Positions 39,469 through 48,495 of a stretch of DNA of 64,000 nt are shown here, piece after piece. The notes beneath the pieces were generated by a model. The model had not been told where the DNA came from. It did no database searches and saw only the letters and a list, made by a program, of their open reading frames with translations. Positions within the stretch are counted from its first letter, which is position 1, and each line of letters starts with the position of its first letter. Where the stretch lies: assembly GCA_934277615.1 (NCBI GenBank), contig CAKQUV010000005.1, positions 37,140-101,139 of the forward strand, given 5' to 3'. The DNA comes from an uncultured Clostridia bacterium (GTDB taxonomy: Bacteria; Bacillota; Clostridia; Christensenellales; CAG-917). A program made the position numbers and the translations under genes.

Positions 39469-39500
39469 AAATTTATTAAGACGGCTGAATGCCGTCTTTC
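39469..39500. repeat. 32-bp inverted repeat, right copy
   Basis: Exact reverse complement of 38092-38123; the pair brackets tRNA-Leu, tRNA-Gly, tRNA-Lys and the Nudix gene. Confidence 0.85.
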
Positions 39501-39520
39501 TAATTGTCGCTAAAGGCTAC

Positions 39521-39557
39521 AAAAAAAAGAACCCCACCAATTGATGGCGTTCTTTTT
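39521..39557 (-). terminator. Terminator of the lipoprotein gene
   Basis: Minus-strand stem aagaac-g-cca / tgg-g-gttctt with inner loop, followed by eight T. Confidence 0.8.
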
Positions 39558-39571
39558 GAAGTGGTTGTTCG

Positions 39572-40693
39572 TTAATCCACGATTTCGTTTTGTACGCGCA
39601 AGGTGATAGTGTGATTGTTTGCAATCATCGTAAGCTCCGAGTTTTTCAATTGGTCGTAGCCCGTTTGCGTAGAACCTGTGCCAACGGTGTCGAGAAGATT
39701 GTAGTAAGTCGTCTCACCGCTGTCTGCGACAACCCCAAACGTAACGTAATATTTGTGATTGGGAACGTATTCGATATTGCACGTAACTTTGCCGTCCGTG
39801 CCGACTTGTACGTCGAGGAAGTTTTGGTATTTTTGATTGTCACTGCCCGAAACGTAGTTAAGGTCGGTGAAGTAGACGCTGAATTTGCCTTTTTGCAAAT
39901 TGCTCGGAAGAGCGGAGACGTCAAATACCACTGTTTCAGACCATTTTTCGGTTACGATTGTTTCCTTGACTTCGATCGGCACGACGAGGCTTGCCTTTTG
40001 AGAAGATACGTTGCCGTTTTTAAGGTCGATGAGAAGGAACGTTTTGCCTGTGCTGATTTTGTCCGTATCTATCGTTATAATGAGGTCGTCAATAAGATTG
40101 GATTGCGGTTGGAAAGTCGTACTTGCAGAAATCGCACCCGTTTCGGTAAGCTCGGTATAAGAGTTTTTGACGCTTGAACCCGGGATTACCGCCTGATTGG
40201 TGGATTTTATGCTCCAATCGAGTATCGCCATATTACTTCCGTTGAGTGATATCGTGAGGTCGACTTCGCCGTTGCCTTTTGCAAGGGAAGTCGGATTGAC
40301 AGATGAGTACGTCGCAAAGTCGTTGCCGTCGGTGAGGCGTTGTTGATAATCTTTCAATACTACGGTTACGACGACGTCGTCGTTGCCCATAAGGAAGTCG
40401 TAAGTGGTTTCCGAGCGCTTATATGCTTCTTTACCGTTGAAAAGCACGCTTTCCACGTATTTGTCCGTGTTTTTGAGGTTGACGGTGATTGTAACCGTTT
40501 CGGCAAATTCCGCCTGCGTCTTGTCGACGGTGAGAGTACAATCCTCGGTGGATTGCACGGTAACGCTATGTTTTGCAAATGACGGTTGCGAATTATCCCC
40601 GCCATCGTCGCCATTGCAAGCTACAAGCGCAAAAAGACCGCATACTATCACAAACGTAAGGCAAAGCGCAATGATAATTCTCTTGGTTTTCAT
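39572..40693 (-). CDS. Hypothetical lipoprotein
   Basis: A 373-residue exported protein: MKTKRIIIALCLTFVIVCGLFALVAC (lipobox LVAC, Cys at about 26) and a beta-rich mature region with repeated Thr/Val strands, suggesting one or more Ig-like sandwiches (HSVTVQSTEDCTLTVDKTQ, VDLTISLNGSNMAILDWSIKS). No enzyme motif seen. AAGAGGAAAAC precedes the ATG at 40693; an earlier in-frame start was rejected. It lies 32 bases after glyS and is probably read from the same transcript. Likely a cell-surface binding protein. Confidence 0.7.
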   Translation of the reverse strand: MKTKRIIIALCLTFVIVCGLFALVACNGDDGGDNSQPSFAKHSVTVQSTEDCTLTVDKTQAEFAETVTITVNLKNTDKYVESVLFNGKEAYKRSETTYDFLMGNDDVVVTVVLKDYQQRLTDGNDFATYSSVNPTSLAKGNGEVDLTISLNGSNMAILDWSIKSTNQAVIPGSSVKNSYTELTETGAISASTTFQPQSNLIDDLIITIDTDKISTGKTFLLIDLKNGNVSSQKASLVVPIEVKETIVTEKWSETVVFDVSALPSNLQKGKFSVYFTDLNYVSGSDNQKYQNFLDVQVGTDGKVTCNIEYVPNHKYYVTFGVVADSGETTYYNLLDTVGTGSTQTGYDQLKNSELTMIANNHTITLRVQNEIVD

Positions 40694-40725
40694 AGTGTTT
40701 TCCTCTTGTTTTATACAGTTTGAAA

Positions 40726-42111
40726 TCAATATTTGAATTGCTCGGTGAAGTAGTCAACGAGGCTGTCGATGGGGATACGCACTTGCGCCATTGTATCACG
40801 TTCACGCACCGTTACGCAGCCGTCCTCGAGAGTGTCGAAGTCAACGGTAACGCAATATGGCGTGCCGATTTCGTCTTGACGGCGATATCTCTTGCCGATG
40901 GAAGCGGATGTGTCGAAGTCGCAAGCAAAGTGCTTTGAAAGCTCGATATAAAGCTCTTCCGCTTTGTCGTTGAGTTGCTTTTGCAATGGGAGAACCGCAA
41001 CTTTGACAGGCGCGATTTGATGATGCAAGTGGAGCACCACACGAGTGTCGTTTTCGCCAACTTGCTCTTCGTCGTAAGCGTCTGCGAGGAATGCGAGGAA
41101 CACGCGGTCTGCGCCGAGCGACGGCTCGATGACGTAAGGCACGTATTTTTCGTTGGTGACGGGATCGATATAGCTCAAATCCTTACCGCTTGTCTTGATG
41201 TGTTGATTGAGGTCGTAATCGGTGCGGTCCGCAACACCCCAAAGTTCGCCCCAACCGAAGGGGAATTTATATTCGAAGTCCGTCGTCGCCTTGGAGTAGA
41301 AGCAAAGCTCCTCTTTGTCGTGGTCGCGGAGTTTGAGATTTTCGTCTTTCATACCGAGGTCGAGCAACCATTTGTGGCAGAAGTCCTTCCAGTATGCAAA
41401 CCATTCGAGGTCGGTGCCGGGTTTGCAGAAGAATTCGAGCTCCATTTGTTCAAATTCGCGGATGCGGAAGATGAAGTTTCCGGGAGTGATTTCGTTGCGG
41501 AAGCTCTTGCCGATTTGTCCGATGCCGAAAGGCACTTTTTTACGAGTGGTGCGTTGTACGTTCTTGAAGTTTACGAAAATGCCTTGTGCCGTTTCAGGGC
41601 GCAAATACACGGTGGAGGTGCTGTCCTCGGTTACGCCGATAAACGTCTTGAACATAAGGTTGAATTTTCTTACGCCCGTAAAATCGCTGTTGCCGCATAC
41701 GGGGCAGGGGATTTTGTGTTCGGCAATGTATTGTTCCATTTGTTCGTTTGTCCAGCCCGCAATGCTCTCTTCGATGCCGTGTTTTGCCATATAATCTTCA
41801 ATGAGATCGTCGGCGCGATGACGAGATTTGCACGCTTTGCAGTCCATAAGAGGATCGGAAAAACCGCCGATATGTCCGCTTGCCTGCCAAGTGGTGGGGT
41901 TCATGATGATTGCGCTGTCAAGACCTACGTTGTAGGGGCTTTCGACGACAAATTTTTTCCACCAAGCTTGCTTGATGTTGTTTTTCATCGCAACACCGAG
42001 AGGACCGTAGTCCCACGAGTTTGAAAGACCGCCGTAGATTTCACTGCCGGGATACACGAAACCGCGGTTTTTCGCAAGAGCGACGAGTTTGTCCATTGTT
42101 ACGTTTGCCAT
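40726..42111 (-). CDS. glyS: Glycyl-tRNA synthetase (single-chain class II)
   Basis: A 461-residue enzyme charging tRNA-Gly. [18 protein letters not shown] start ([26 protein letters not shown]), [11 protein letters not shown] (motif 2 region), [11 protein letters not shown], and [14 protein letters not shown] (motif 3) are all present. It has the alpha2 architecture of Firmicutes/eukaryotes rather than the alpha2beta2 type. I start at the ATG after GAAGGAG (42111); the longer frame adds unrelated residues. A promoter lies 60 bases upstream; no T-box leader is visible in that short space. Confidence 0.95.
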   Translation of the reverse strand: MANVTMDKLVALAKNRGFVYPGSEIYGGLSNSWDYGPLGVAMKNNIKQAWWKKFVVESPYNVGLDSAIIMNPTTWQASGHIGGFSDPLMDCKACKSRHRADDLIEDYMAKHGIEESIAGWTNEQMEQYIAEHKIPCPVCGNSDFTGVRKFNLMFKTFIGVTEDSTSTVYLRPETAQGIFVNFKNVQRTTRKKVPFGIGQIGKSFRNEITPGNFIFRIREFEQMELEFFCKPGTDLEWFAYWKDFCHKWLLDLGMKDENLKLRDHDKEELCFYSKATTDFEYKFPFGWGELWGVADRTDYDLNQHIKTSGKDLSYIDPVTNEKYVPYVIEPSLGADRVFLAFLADAYDEEQVGENDTRVVLHLHHQIAPVKVAVLPLQKQLNDKAEELYIELSKHFACDFDTSASIGKRYRRQDEIGTPYCVTVDFDTLEDGCVTVRERDTMAQVRIPIDSLVDYFTEQFKY

Positions 42112-42175
42112 AATAAAAACTCCTTCCGCACTCATCCGGATGATGAGCCGATGTTTATTGTTTATTCGTTTATAA

Positions 42176-42204
42176 ATAATAGAATAAAGCAAATAAAAAG
42201 TCAA
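42176..42204 (-). promoter_or_regulatory. Promoter of glyS
   Basis: Minus strand TTGACT (42204-42199), 17 bp, TATTAT (42181-42176). Confidence 0.75.
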
Positions 42205-42261
42205 TGCAACAGTTTGAAATGTTTTAATTAATAATTATAAATTAATAATTAATAATTGTGG

Positions 42262-42637
42262 GTGGGACACCCACACCCGAACGCTTACCCATTCGGAGCG
42301 TTCTTATTGACGGTATGTGCCTATTCGGAGCTTCGAGTCGCAAGGCGACGAGCGGTGGAGTGCCGAACTTGACGGTTGTACAAGTGAACCGATAAGTGTT
42401 GTTTTTTTATCGGTGAACGAGTGGCATAATAAGGGGACGATACATTTTATGTGAGTGCCGATTGTCTCCCCCGCGAGCGACGGATAATGTTGTAGAGAAT
42501 TGTCCCTATACGAGTGGTCGAGCGCGACGCGTTAAGCAACACATCCGGTGAATGTGTTGTAGCCAAAGCGAACGAGGCGGATTGCGGTGCGCAAACGCCG
42601 AAGTGGACATGCCGGCGTGTCCGGAAAGAGGGGGGTA
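42262..42637 (+). repeat. Dispersed palindrome-rich repeat, copy 3 (diverged)
   Basis: Starts after an AT-rich run (taattaataatt, 42240-42256) and follows the series of copy 1: attcggagcg, cttattgacggtatgtgc, a gtcgcaaggcgac palindrome, then a private middle, then gcgcgacgcgttaagc, cacatccggtgaatgtg and gcggattgcggtgcgcaaac. It fills most of the 628-base gap between glyS and the Cys-rich gene. No gene seen. Confidence 0.82.
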
Positions 42638-42670
42638 ATTCTAATTAAAGGAGTTACGATAAAACTCTGT

Positions 42671-42743
42671 GTAAAAATCCGCACTAAAAGGACGACAATG
42701 CGCATTTACTGCGCATTGTCGTTACCTTGGTGCTGATTTTTAC
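42671..42743. other. Long hairpin at the 3' end of the Cys-rich gene
   Basis: Perfect 13-bp inner stem (acgacaatgcgca, 42692-42704, with 42710-42722) inside an imperfect outer stem (gtaaaaatc, 42671-42679, with gatttttac, 42735-42743). It overlaps the last codon and stop of the Cys-rich gene. No T-run follows the inner stem. Confidence 0.65.
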
Positions 42744-42931
42744 TTGCAGCCACAACCACCGCCGCAAAGGCAGGAAAGAATGAGAATGAGCCATACAAGG
42801 TCGCAGGAATTGCAACCGCCAAAGCCCGTTCCACCGCCGCAACCGCAACAATTGAGCAACATAATGAGCAACACTATGTCACAAGTATTGCAACCGCAAC
42901 CGTTTGCACCGTTTGAAAAAAATCCGTTCAT
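42740..42931 (-). CDS. Cys/Gly-rich small membrane protein with internal duplication
   Basis: A 63-residue protein built of two copies of one unit: CGCNTCDIVLLIMLLNCCGC and GGCNSCDLVWLILILSCLCG, each a CxxCD motif followed by a 9-residue hydrophobic run and a Cys cluster, with Gly-rich joints. It resembles the small high-cysteine proteins of Clostridia often labelled chorion-class HCB protein. Twelve Cys in 63 residues suggests metal binding, disulfide cross-linking or a coat/envelope role. GGAGGTAC precedes the ATG. Confidence 0.7.
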   Translation of the reverse strand: MNGFFSNGANGCGCNTCDIVLLIMLLNCCGCGGGTGFGGCNSCDLVWLILILSCLCGGGCGCK

Positions 42932-43057
42932 GTTATGTACCTCCTTGTTTGATTAGGATTGCTCCTACATTACCTTACGCAACCTTCAAAAATTGTGTTA
43001 CTCCGTCATTTAACTTGCAAAATGCAAATATACTTTGACGTGGGGTATTTGAAACGA

Positions 43058-43504
43058 ATGATCGGAATAGTCGTCGGAATATTCGCGATACTCGTAGTAT
43101 CGGGATTGTGTTCCATTTGTTTCAAAACGGACTTAAAGTGGTATATTGCGCTTGAAAAACCCTCGTTTGTGGTGAGCGGAGGTTGGTTTACGATTTTGGT
43201 GGCGACGGCGTACGTGTCTTGCGTGCTTGCGATATCTCGCCTTGTGGAGTACAAACATTTTTTTCCGTCAACGATATTTTTTCTGATTTTGGGAATATTT
43301 GCGGTGCTTTTCGTCTTTGCGTTTTTCACACTGAAAAATCTTTGGTTTGCGCTCGTATGTATGACGATTGTGCTTGCCTTTTCCTACGTATTATTAATAC
43401 GCTTTTTGACGAAAGAAGTGAAAATCGCAATAGAATTTTTGCCCGCGTTCCTATTCAACTTTTACGCATTTCTCTGCACGCTTTGCATTGTGATGAACAA
43501 TTAA
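43058..43504 (+). CDS. TspO/MBR-like membrane protein
   Basis: A 148-residue protein with five hydrophobic helices. LKWYIALEKPSFVVSGGWFTILVATAYVSCV matches the WYxxLxKPxFxP...F...W motif that starts TspO proteins, which bind tetrapyrroles and related ligands. Some conserved aromatic and Pro positions are replaced, so this is a diverged member. I chose the ATG at 43058 on family length; starts at 43022 and 42959 are possible. No operon partner. Confidence 0.7.
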   Translation: MIGIVVGIFAILVVSGLCSICFKTDLKWYIALEKPSFVVSGGWFTILVATAYVSCVLAISRLVEYKHFFPSTIFFLILGIFAVLFVFAFFTLKNLWFALVCMTIVLAFSYVLLIRFLTKEVKIAIEFLPAFLFNFYAFLCTLCIVMNN

Positions 43505-43536
43505 TTCAGGCTTGATTGGTTTAAAAGATTTTATGG

Positions 43537-43565
43537 TTGATAATATCTGAATAATTTGGTATACT
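43537..43565 (+). promoter_or_regulatory. Promoter of coaX
   Basis: TTGATA, 17 bp, TATACT. Confidence 0.75.
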
Positions 43566-43620
43566 ATTGTCAATTTACTGGATGTTGCGCACGCAAATAC
43601 GTGCGCAAGAGAGGTACGAG

Positions 43621-44397
43621 ATGATACTCACGATGGATATTGGCAACACCAACGTAAAATACGGCGTTTTTGACAAGGACAACCTTATTGCGTCGTGGCG
43701 TGTATCGACCAAAGCGTCGCGCACGGCGGACGAATACGGTATGGTGCTGTACGATTTGCTCAAACAACGCGGAGTAAACTTTGCGGATATAGAGGACGCG
43801 GTTATGTCGTCGGTTGCGCCCGCGCTCAATTACACCATAGAGCATATGTGCAACTACTATATAGGTAAATCGCCGCTTATCGTGTCTGCGAACACTGATA
43901 CGGGGCTTAAACTTAAGTACGATCACCCGTCGCAGCTCGGCACGGACAGAATTGTGGGGGCGGCTGCAGCGTACAAGTTTTACGGCGGACCCGTTATCGT
44001 AGTGGATTTCGGCTCGGCAACGACGTTCAATCTTGTAACAAAAGGCGGGGAGTATATAGGCGGAGCGATAGCACCCGGTATCAAGACTGCGACGGAATCG
44101 CTTGTTACGACGGCGGCAAAACTTCCGAGAATAGAGCTTGAAAAACCGCAAAATATCGTGGGTACGGACACCAAAAGTTGTATGCAAAGCGGTATCGTTT
44201 ACGGATATACGGGGCTTGTCAAATATATGGTTGCCAAGTACAAGGAATTGCCCGAGATGCAAGGCGCAAAAGTGGTTGCGACGGGCGGTCTTAGCGAGCT
44301 CGTCGAGAAAGTCGAACCTGAGCTTATCGATATAAGCGACCGCGCGCTTGCGCTCAAAGGTCTCAAATATATCTACGACAGGAATCAAAACAAATAA
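43621..44397 (+). CDS. coaX: Type III pantothenate kinase
   Basis: A 258-residue kinase for the first step of coenzyme A synthesis. MILTMDIGNTNVKYGVF is the ASKHA phosphate-binding loop; HPSQLGTDRIVGAAAAYKFYGGPVIVVDFGSATTFNLV carries the GxDR and catalytic-Asp regions; GGAIAPGI and TGGLS follow. Start at 43621 has GAGAGG upstream. The neighbouring PPTase and ACP use CoA, so a functional link is plausible. Confidence 0.94.
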   Translation: MILTMDIGNTNVKYGVFDKDNLIASWRVSTKASRTADEYGMVLYDLLKQRGVNFADIEDAVMSSVAPALNYTIEHMCNYYIGKSPLIVSANTDTGLKLKYDHPSQLGTDRIVGAAAAYKFYGGPVIVVDFGSATTFNLVTKGGEYIGGAIAPGIKTATESLVTTAAKLPRIELEKPQNIVGTDTKSCMQSGIVYGYTGLVKYMVAKYKELPEMQGAKVVATGGLSELVEKVEPELIDISDRALALKGLKYIYDRNQNK

Positions 44398-44440
44398 GCG
44401 CAGGAATAAGGCAAAACTGGCAATTTGATTAAGGATAGAT

Positions 44441-44950
44441 ATGGTACTGTTTTTTGCGAGAGGAAAACTCAATAGCGACGATTTTGTAAAATTTTGCTAC
44501 GGGCATTACAGGGATATAATGTCGCAATACGGAGCGGATTTGCCGAAGTCGCTTGAAATAATCAGAGAAGAAGGGCAAAAACCGCGCTTTGACAGCGAGG
44601 AAGTGTTTTTCAATCTTTCGCACTCGCACGGCGTGATTATGCTGGGCATTTCGCACACCCCTATAGGCGTGGATATAGAGAAAATACGTGATATCGATTA
44701 TAAGAAATTCACCTTCATAGAAGCCGAAAATCTTGAAGATTTTTTTGAAAAATGGACGGAAAGAGAGAGTTATCTCAAATGGACGGGAGAGGGATTGTCC
44801 GCATTCAGGCGCGAGATCCCGAAGGACGCGCATTTCGAGCATTTTCCCGTCTATGACGACTATCACGCTTGCGTTTGCGCAGACGAGCAAAGCATCATAG
44901 CGTACGAGATAGATCCAAACGCGGTAAAAGAGGAATTTTGCTCTTGTTAA
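44441..44950 (+). CDS. 4'-phosphopantetheinyl transferase
   Basis: A 169-residue protein of the Sfp/AcpT superfamily: [16 protein letters not shown] (CoA-binding His), [10 protein letters not shown] (Mg-binding Asp/Glu) and [19 protein letters not shown] (the WxxKES motif in variant form WTxRES with Glu retained). It would transfer phosphopantetheine from CoA to a carrier protein. The acyl carrier protein gene begins 50 bases downstream, a natural substrate. It is shorter than Sfp (about 220). Confidence 0.88.
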   Translation: MVLFFARGKLNSDDFVKFCYGHYRDIMSQYGADLPKSLEIIREEGQKPRFDSEEVFFNLSHSHGVIMLGISHTPIGVDIEKIRDIDYKKFTFIEAENLEDFFEKWTERESYLKWTGEGLSAFRREIPKDAHFEHFPVYDDYHACVCADEQSIIAYEIDPNAVKEEFCSC

Positions 44951-44972
44951 AAGCATATTCTCGTGATATAAT
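44944..44972 (+). promoter_or_regulatory. Promoter of the acyl carrier protein gene
   Basis: TTGTTA, 17 bp, TATAAT, overlapping the end of the PPTase gene. Confidence 0.75.
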
Positions 44973-45000
44973 TACAACATCAACAAGGCAGGTAACAACT

Positions 45001-45231
45001 ATGATTTTTGAAACAGTCAGAGACATAATAGCGGCACAATTGGGTATGGACGCAAGCAAGATTACGCCCGAAAGCGACCTTATCAACGATTTGGGACTTG
45101 ACAGCCTCGACATCGTGGATCTCGGAATGACGCTTGAAGAAAAGTGGAATCTCATCATCGAAGACGACGATATGGGCAAAATCAAAACTGTCGCAGACGT
45201 GGTGAAATACATAGAAGAAAACGCAAAGTAG
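45001..45231 (+). CDS. acpP: Acyl carrier protein
   Basis: A 76-residue [15 protein letters not shown] holds the phosphopantetheine Ser35; the helix-rich remainder ([45 protein letters not shown]) is normal. It carries acyl chains on its prosthetic arm. It is isolated from fatty-acid synthesis genes and instead follows a PPTase, with its own promoter. Start at 45001; an upstream in-frame extension to 44869 lies inside the PPTase gene. Confidence 0.93.
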   Translation: MIFETVRDIIAAQLGMDASKITPESDLINDLGLDSLDIVDLGMTLEEKWNLIIEDDDMGKIKTVADVVKYIEENAK

Positions 45232-45232
45232 G

Positions 45233-45292
45233 GTGATATTGCACCTTCGGTGCAGTGATATTCTCGCTGCGCGAGAGTGATATTGCGCAAAA
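45233..45292 (+). repeat. GTGATATT-separated hairpin array
   Basis: GTGATATT occurs three times, separated by palindromes tgcac-cttcg-gtgca and ctcgc-tgc-gcgag. Same design as 12551-12660 in reverse. Confidence 0.78.
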
Positions 45293-45466
45293 GTCGTCGC
45301 TGTGGCAAAGACAACTCACCAGTTCATTGTCTAACGCCACACTAGCCTTATTGCGCTGCTACCGCGCAATCGATACACGCTATCAGTTCAAGCAAGGATA
45401 AGAACTCCTGCCACAGTTTCGCTATATCGCTTGCTTGGTGAGTGCGCCTTTGGCGCATTTTTTATG
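45293..45466 (+). other. Unassigned GC-rich stretch ending in a terminator
   Basis: No open frame of note. It has several weak complementary pieces (tggcaaagac / gtctaacgcca; gtgtggc) and ends in a good terminator, tgcgcc-ttt-ggcgca then attttttat (45443-45466). It could be the 3' region of the ACP transcript or a small RNA; no promoter is evident. Confidence 0.35.
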
Positions 45467-45607
45467 CGGAATATTACATTTCTCCTTATGTCATTCAGAG
45501 CGTAGCGTGGGAATCAAGGCGACAGCCGCAAAATAAAATATATAAAAGCGCACTCGGTGCGCTTTTTTCGTGCGATTTTTCAAAAAATTTAATGTTTTTT
45601 TAGGAAA

Positions 45608-45636
45608 TTGATAAAATTTATTCGTATATATAAATA
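45608..45636 (+). promoter_or_regulatory. Promoter of the dnaG operon
   Basis: TTGATA, 17 bp, TAAATA, 22 bases before the dnaG ATG. Confidence 0.65.
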
Positions 45637-45657
45637 GTTAATACAAAGGCGGATAAT

Positions 45658-47430
45658 ATGGCAGGCGGTTTTACTCCCGAATTTATGGAGGAACTCAAAT
45701 ACAAGTGCGACATAGTGGAAATCATTTCGCAGTACGTCCCTTTGCAAAAGAAAGGGGGGCGTTATTTCGGTTGCTGTCCTTTCCACAATGAAAAAACGCC
45801 GTCGATGTGCGTAAATAACGGCTGGTATCATTGCTTCGGATGCGGCGCAAGCGGCGACGTTGTGAAATTTGTTATGGAAATGGAATCCGTAAGTTTTTAC
45901 GACGCGGTGAAAATCCTCGCCGACAAGGTGGGTATGCAGTTGCCCGAAGTCAAGCTTGACGCAAAGTACGCTCAAAAGAAAGAACATTCGGACGTCCTCA
46001 AACAACTTATGCGCGACGTGGCGAGATATTATCGCAACAATTTGCTTGACGAAAAGAAGGGCGAGGAAGCGCGCAACTATCTTGCGAGCAGAGGTATCGA
46101 TGATGAAACTTCCAAGCGTTACGGGCTCGGGCTTTCGCTTGACGGCGAGAGTATGGTGGGGTATATGCGCCGCAAAGGGTATATGCTCAAAGACTTGCAA
46201 GAGTGCGGACTTATCGCCAATCCCGACCGTCCTTATGACGCTTTCGCCAACAGAATTATTGTGCCGATTATGAACGGTATGAGCGACGTTATTGCGTTCG
46301 GAGGTCGTATTTATCACGGCGAAAAGGACGTTGCAAAATACAAAAACTCCACAAATACCACGCTTTTTGACAAAGGACGCACGCTGTACGGAGTGAACTT
46401 TATTAAGCGAGATAAAAAGCTCAACGGCGTTGCGTATAAAGAACTTATCCTTGTCGAAGGCTATATGGACGTCATATCTTTGGGCGCGGCAGGCGTCAAA
46501 AACGCAATCGCAGGCATGGGCACCGCACTCACCGAAGGACAGGCGAGAGAGATATCTCGTCTTACGGAAAACTTGTACGTTTGCTATGACGGCGACGGCG
46601 CAGGCAAGCACGCGTCCGTCAAAAACGTGGATATCCTTTCGCCGTACATTCAAAACGTCAAAGTTGTGTCGCTGGACGATGGAAAAGACCCCGACGAAAC
46701 CGTGCGCGAAGAGGGCTATGAAGGCTTTATGAAGCATGTGAGCGAGGCATTGCCTGTCGTTGAATACAAACTAAAATTGTGCGCAGACGCAAACGACCTC
46801 GGCTCCGTAAACGGCAGAGCAAAGTACGTGCAATCCGCGCTCAAAGTGCTGAAAGGCATAGATAACAAAGCGGAAAGAGAAGTTTATATGGCGATTGTGT
46901 CAAAACTCAGCGGCGTGTCGGTATCAACGCTCAGTCAAGAGATAGGCGCGCCTCGTCCGCAAAGAGAAGAGCCGATAAAGGAAAACAGCGAGGAAAAACA
47001 AGCCAAAAATCTGCGTGCGTCTAGATTTGTCGTCAACAGACTTTTGAACAACGCGGTATACGCGGAACTTGGCAAAATCAAAAGGGAATGGCTTGCAAAC
47101 GACACGCACAAAAGAATATTCGATTTTGTTCTGACCGAGTCGGAAAAGAAGGTCAGCATAAGCAAAATGTACGACGTTTTGGGCTATGACGACGATGAGA
47201 TAAATCACGTTTTGGGCATCAACTTGCGCTTCTCGGACAACGGGCGCGAGGCGGACTATTACAACGATTGTTTGCTTGCGCTTGCCAACGAGTGCATATC
47301 CAAAAAGCTCGAAGAGGCAAAAGAAAGATTCAACACGCTCTCGGACGCTAACGAGAAGAGGGCGGGCATTGCGGAGATTTCCGCTTTGCAAAAAATATTA
47401 AAATCCAAATCAATTGAAGATAAACTTTGA
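45658..47430 (+). CDS. dnaG: DNA primase
   Basis: A 590-residue primase that lays RNA primers for replication. The N-terminal CHC2 zinc finger is intact (Cys40, His43, Cys59, Cys62 in CPFHNEKTPS...WYHCFGCGASGDVV); the Toprim domain shows LILVEGYMDVISL (Glu267) and AGMGTALTEGQ, and the YVCYDGDGAGKHA acidic motif follows. The C-terminal helicase-binding part is present. Standard length. It heads the macromolecular-synthesis run with rpoD, 18 bases downstream. Confidence 0.96.
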   Translation: MAGGFTPEFMEELKYKCDIVEIISQYVPLQKKGGRYFGCCPFHNEKTPSMCVNNGWYHCFGCGASGDVVKFVMEMESVSFYDAVKILADKVGMQLPEVKLDAKYAQKKEHSDVLKQLMRDVARYYRNNLLDEKKGEEARNYLASRGIDDETSKRYGLGLSLDGESMVGYMRRKGYMLKDLQECGLIANPDRPYDAFANRIIVPIMNGMSDVIAFGGRIYHGEKDVAKYKNSTNTTLFDKGRTLYGVNFIKRDKKLNGVAYKELILVEGYMDVISLGAAGVKNAIAGMGTALTEGQAREISRLTENLYVCYDGDGAGKHASVKNVDILSPYIQNVKVVSLDDGKDPDETVREEGYEGFMKHVSEALPVVEYKLKLCADANDLGSVNGRAKYVQSALKVLKGIDNKAEREVYMAIVSKLSGVSVSTLSQEIGAPRPQREEPIKENSEEKQAKNLRASRFVVNRLLNNAVYAELGKIKREWLANDTHKRIFDFVLTESEKKVSISKMYDVLGYDDDEINHVLGINLRFSDNGREADYYNDCLLALANECISKKLEEAKERFNTLSDANEKRAGIAEISALQKILKSKSIEDKL

Positions 47431-47448
47431 TTCACATAGGAGGACAAC

Positions 47449-48495
47449 GTGGACAGAGAACAACTTTTGAAACAAGAGATTGACAAAATCGTCGCTTTGG
47501 GAAAGAGCAAAGGCTTGGTGAGCGAAGACGAGATAATGGCAAAACTCGAACATCTCAACGCAACTGCCGAAGATATGGAAGTGGTGTTCAACGCCTTGCA
47601 AGCGGAAAACATCAAGGTTGAAGAGACAATCGAGGACGACGATATTTCGCTTGACAAAATCATCGATAGCAGCGTTGACGACTCGGTCAAAATCTACCTC
47701 AAAGACATAGGCAGAGTACCCCTTTTGACGGGCGATCAGGAAATCGAGCTTGCCAAGAGGATGAAAGATGGCGACGAAGAGGCAAAACATTTGCTCAGCG
47801 AGGCAAACCTCCGTCTTGTCGTGTCAATCGCAAAACGCTACGTGGGCAGAGGCATGCAATTTCTCGACTTGATACAAGAAGGCAACCTCGGTCTTATGAA
47901 AGCGGTTGAAAAATTCGATTACACCAAAGGCTTTAAGTTCTCCACTTACGCAACGTGGTGGATAAGACAAGCGATTACTCGTGCTATTGCCGACCAAGCA
48001 AGGACCATTCGTATCCCCGTGCATATGGTTGAAACCATCAACAAGCAAGTGCGCGCAACTCGTCAACTTCTCCAACAACTCGGAAGAGAACCGTCGGCGG
48101 AAGAGATAGCGCAACATCTCGGTTGCTCTGTTGAGCGTGTGCGTGAAATTCAAAAAATCGCGCAAGATCCCGTTTCTCTCGAAACGCCTATCGGTGAGGA
48201 AGAGGACAGCCATCTCGGAGATTTTATCGAGGATACAGGCGCGCTTTCACCAAGCGACGTTGCGGAAAGCAATATGCTTAAAGAGCAGCTTATCCAAGTG
48301 CTCAACACGCTCACTCCTCGTGAGGAAAAAGTGCTTAGATTGAGATACGGTCTTGACGATTCGCACCCCAGAACGCTCGAAGAAGTAGGCAAGGAATTTA
48401 ACGTTACTCGTGAGCGTATTCGTCAAATCGAGGCAAAGGCGTTGCGCAAATTGCGCCATCCCAATCGCCTTAAAAAGCTCAAAGATTTCGACTGA
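47449..48495 (+). CDS. rpoD: Primary RNA polymerase sigma factor
   Basis: A 348-residue sigma-70 factor. A short region 1.1 (residues 1-70) is followed by [44 protein letters not shown] (regions 2.1-2.4, -10 recognition) and a region 4 helix-turn-helix [30 protein letters not shown] for the -35. It lacks the large non-conserved insert of E. coli, as in other Firmicutes SigA proteins. Start codon is GTG, supported by TAGGAGG. All the consensus promoters in this window fit this factor. Confidence 0.96.
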   Translation: MDREQLLKQEIDKIVALGKSKGLVSEDEIMAKLEHLNATAEDMEVVFNALQAENIKVEETIEDDDISLDKIIDSSVDDSVKIYLKDIGRVPLLTGDQEIELAKRMKDGDEEAKHLLSEANLRLVVSIAKRYVGRGMQFLDLIQEGNLGLMKAVEKFDYTKGFKFSTYATWWIRQAITRAIADQARTIRIPVHMVETINKQVRATRQLLQQLGREPSAEEIAQHLGCSVERVREIQKIAQDPVSLETPIGEEEDSHLGDFIEDTGALSPSDVAESNMLKEQLIQVLNTLTPREEKVLRLRYGLDDSHPRTLEEVGKEFNVTRERIRQIEAKALRKLRHPNRLKKLKDFD

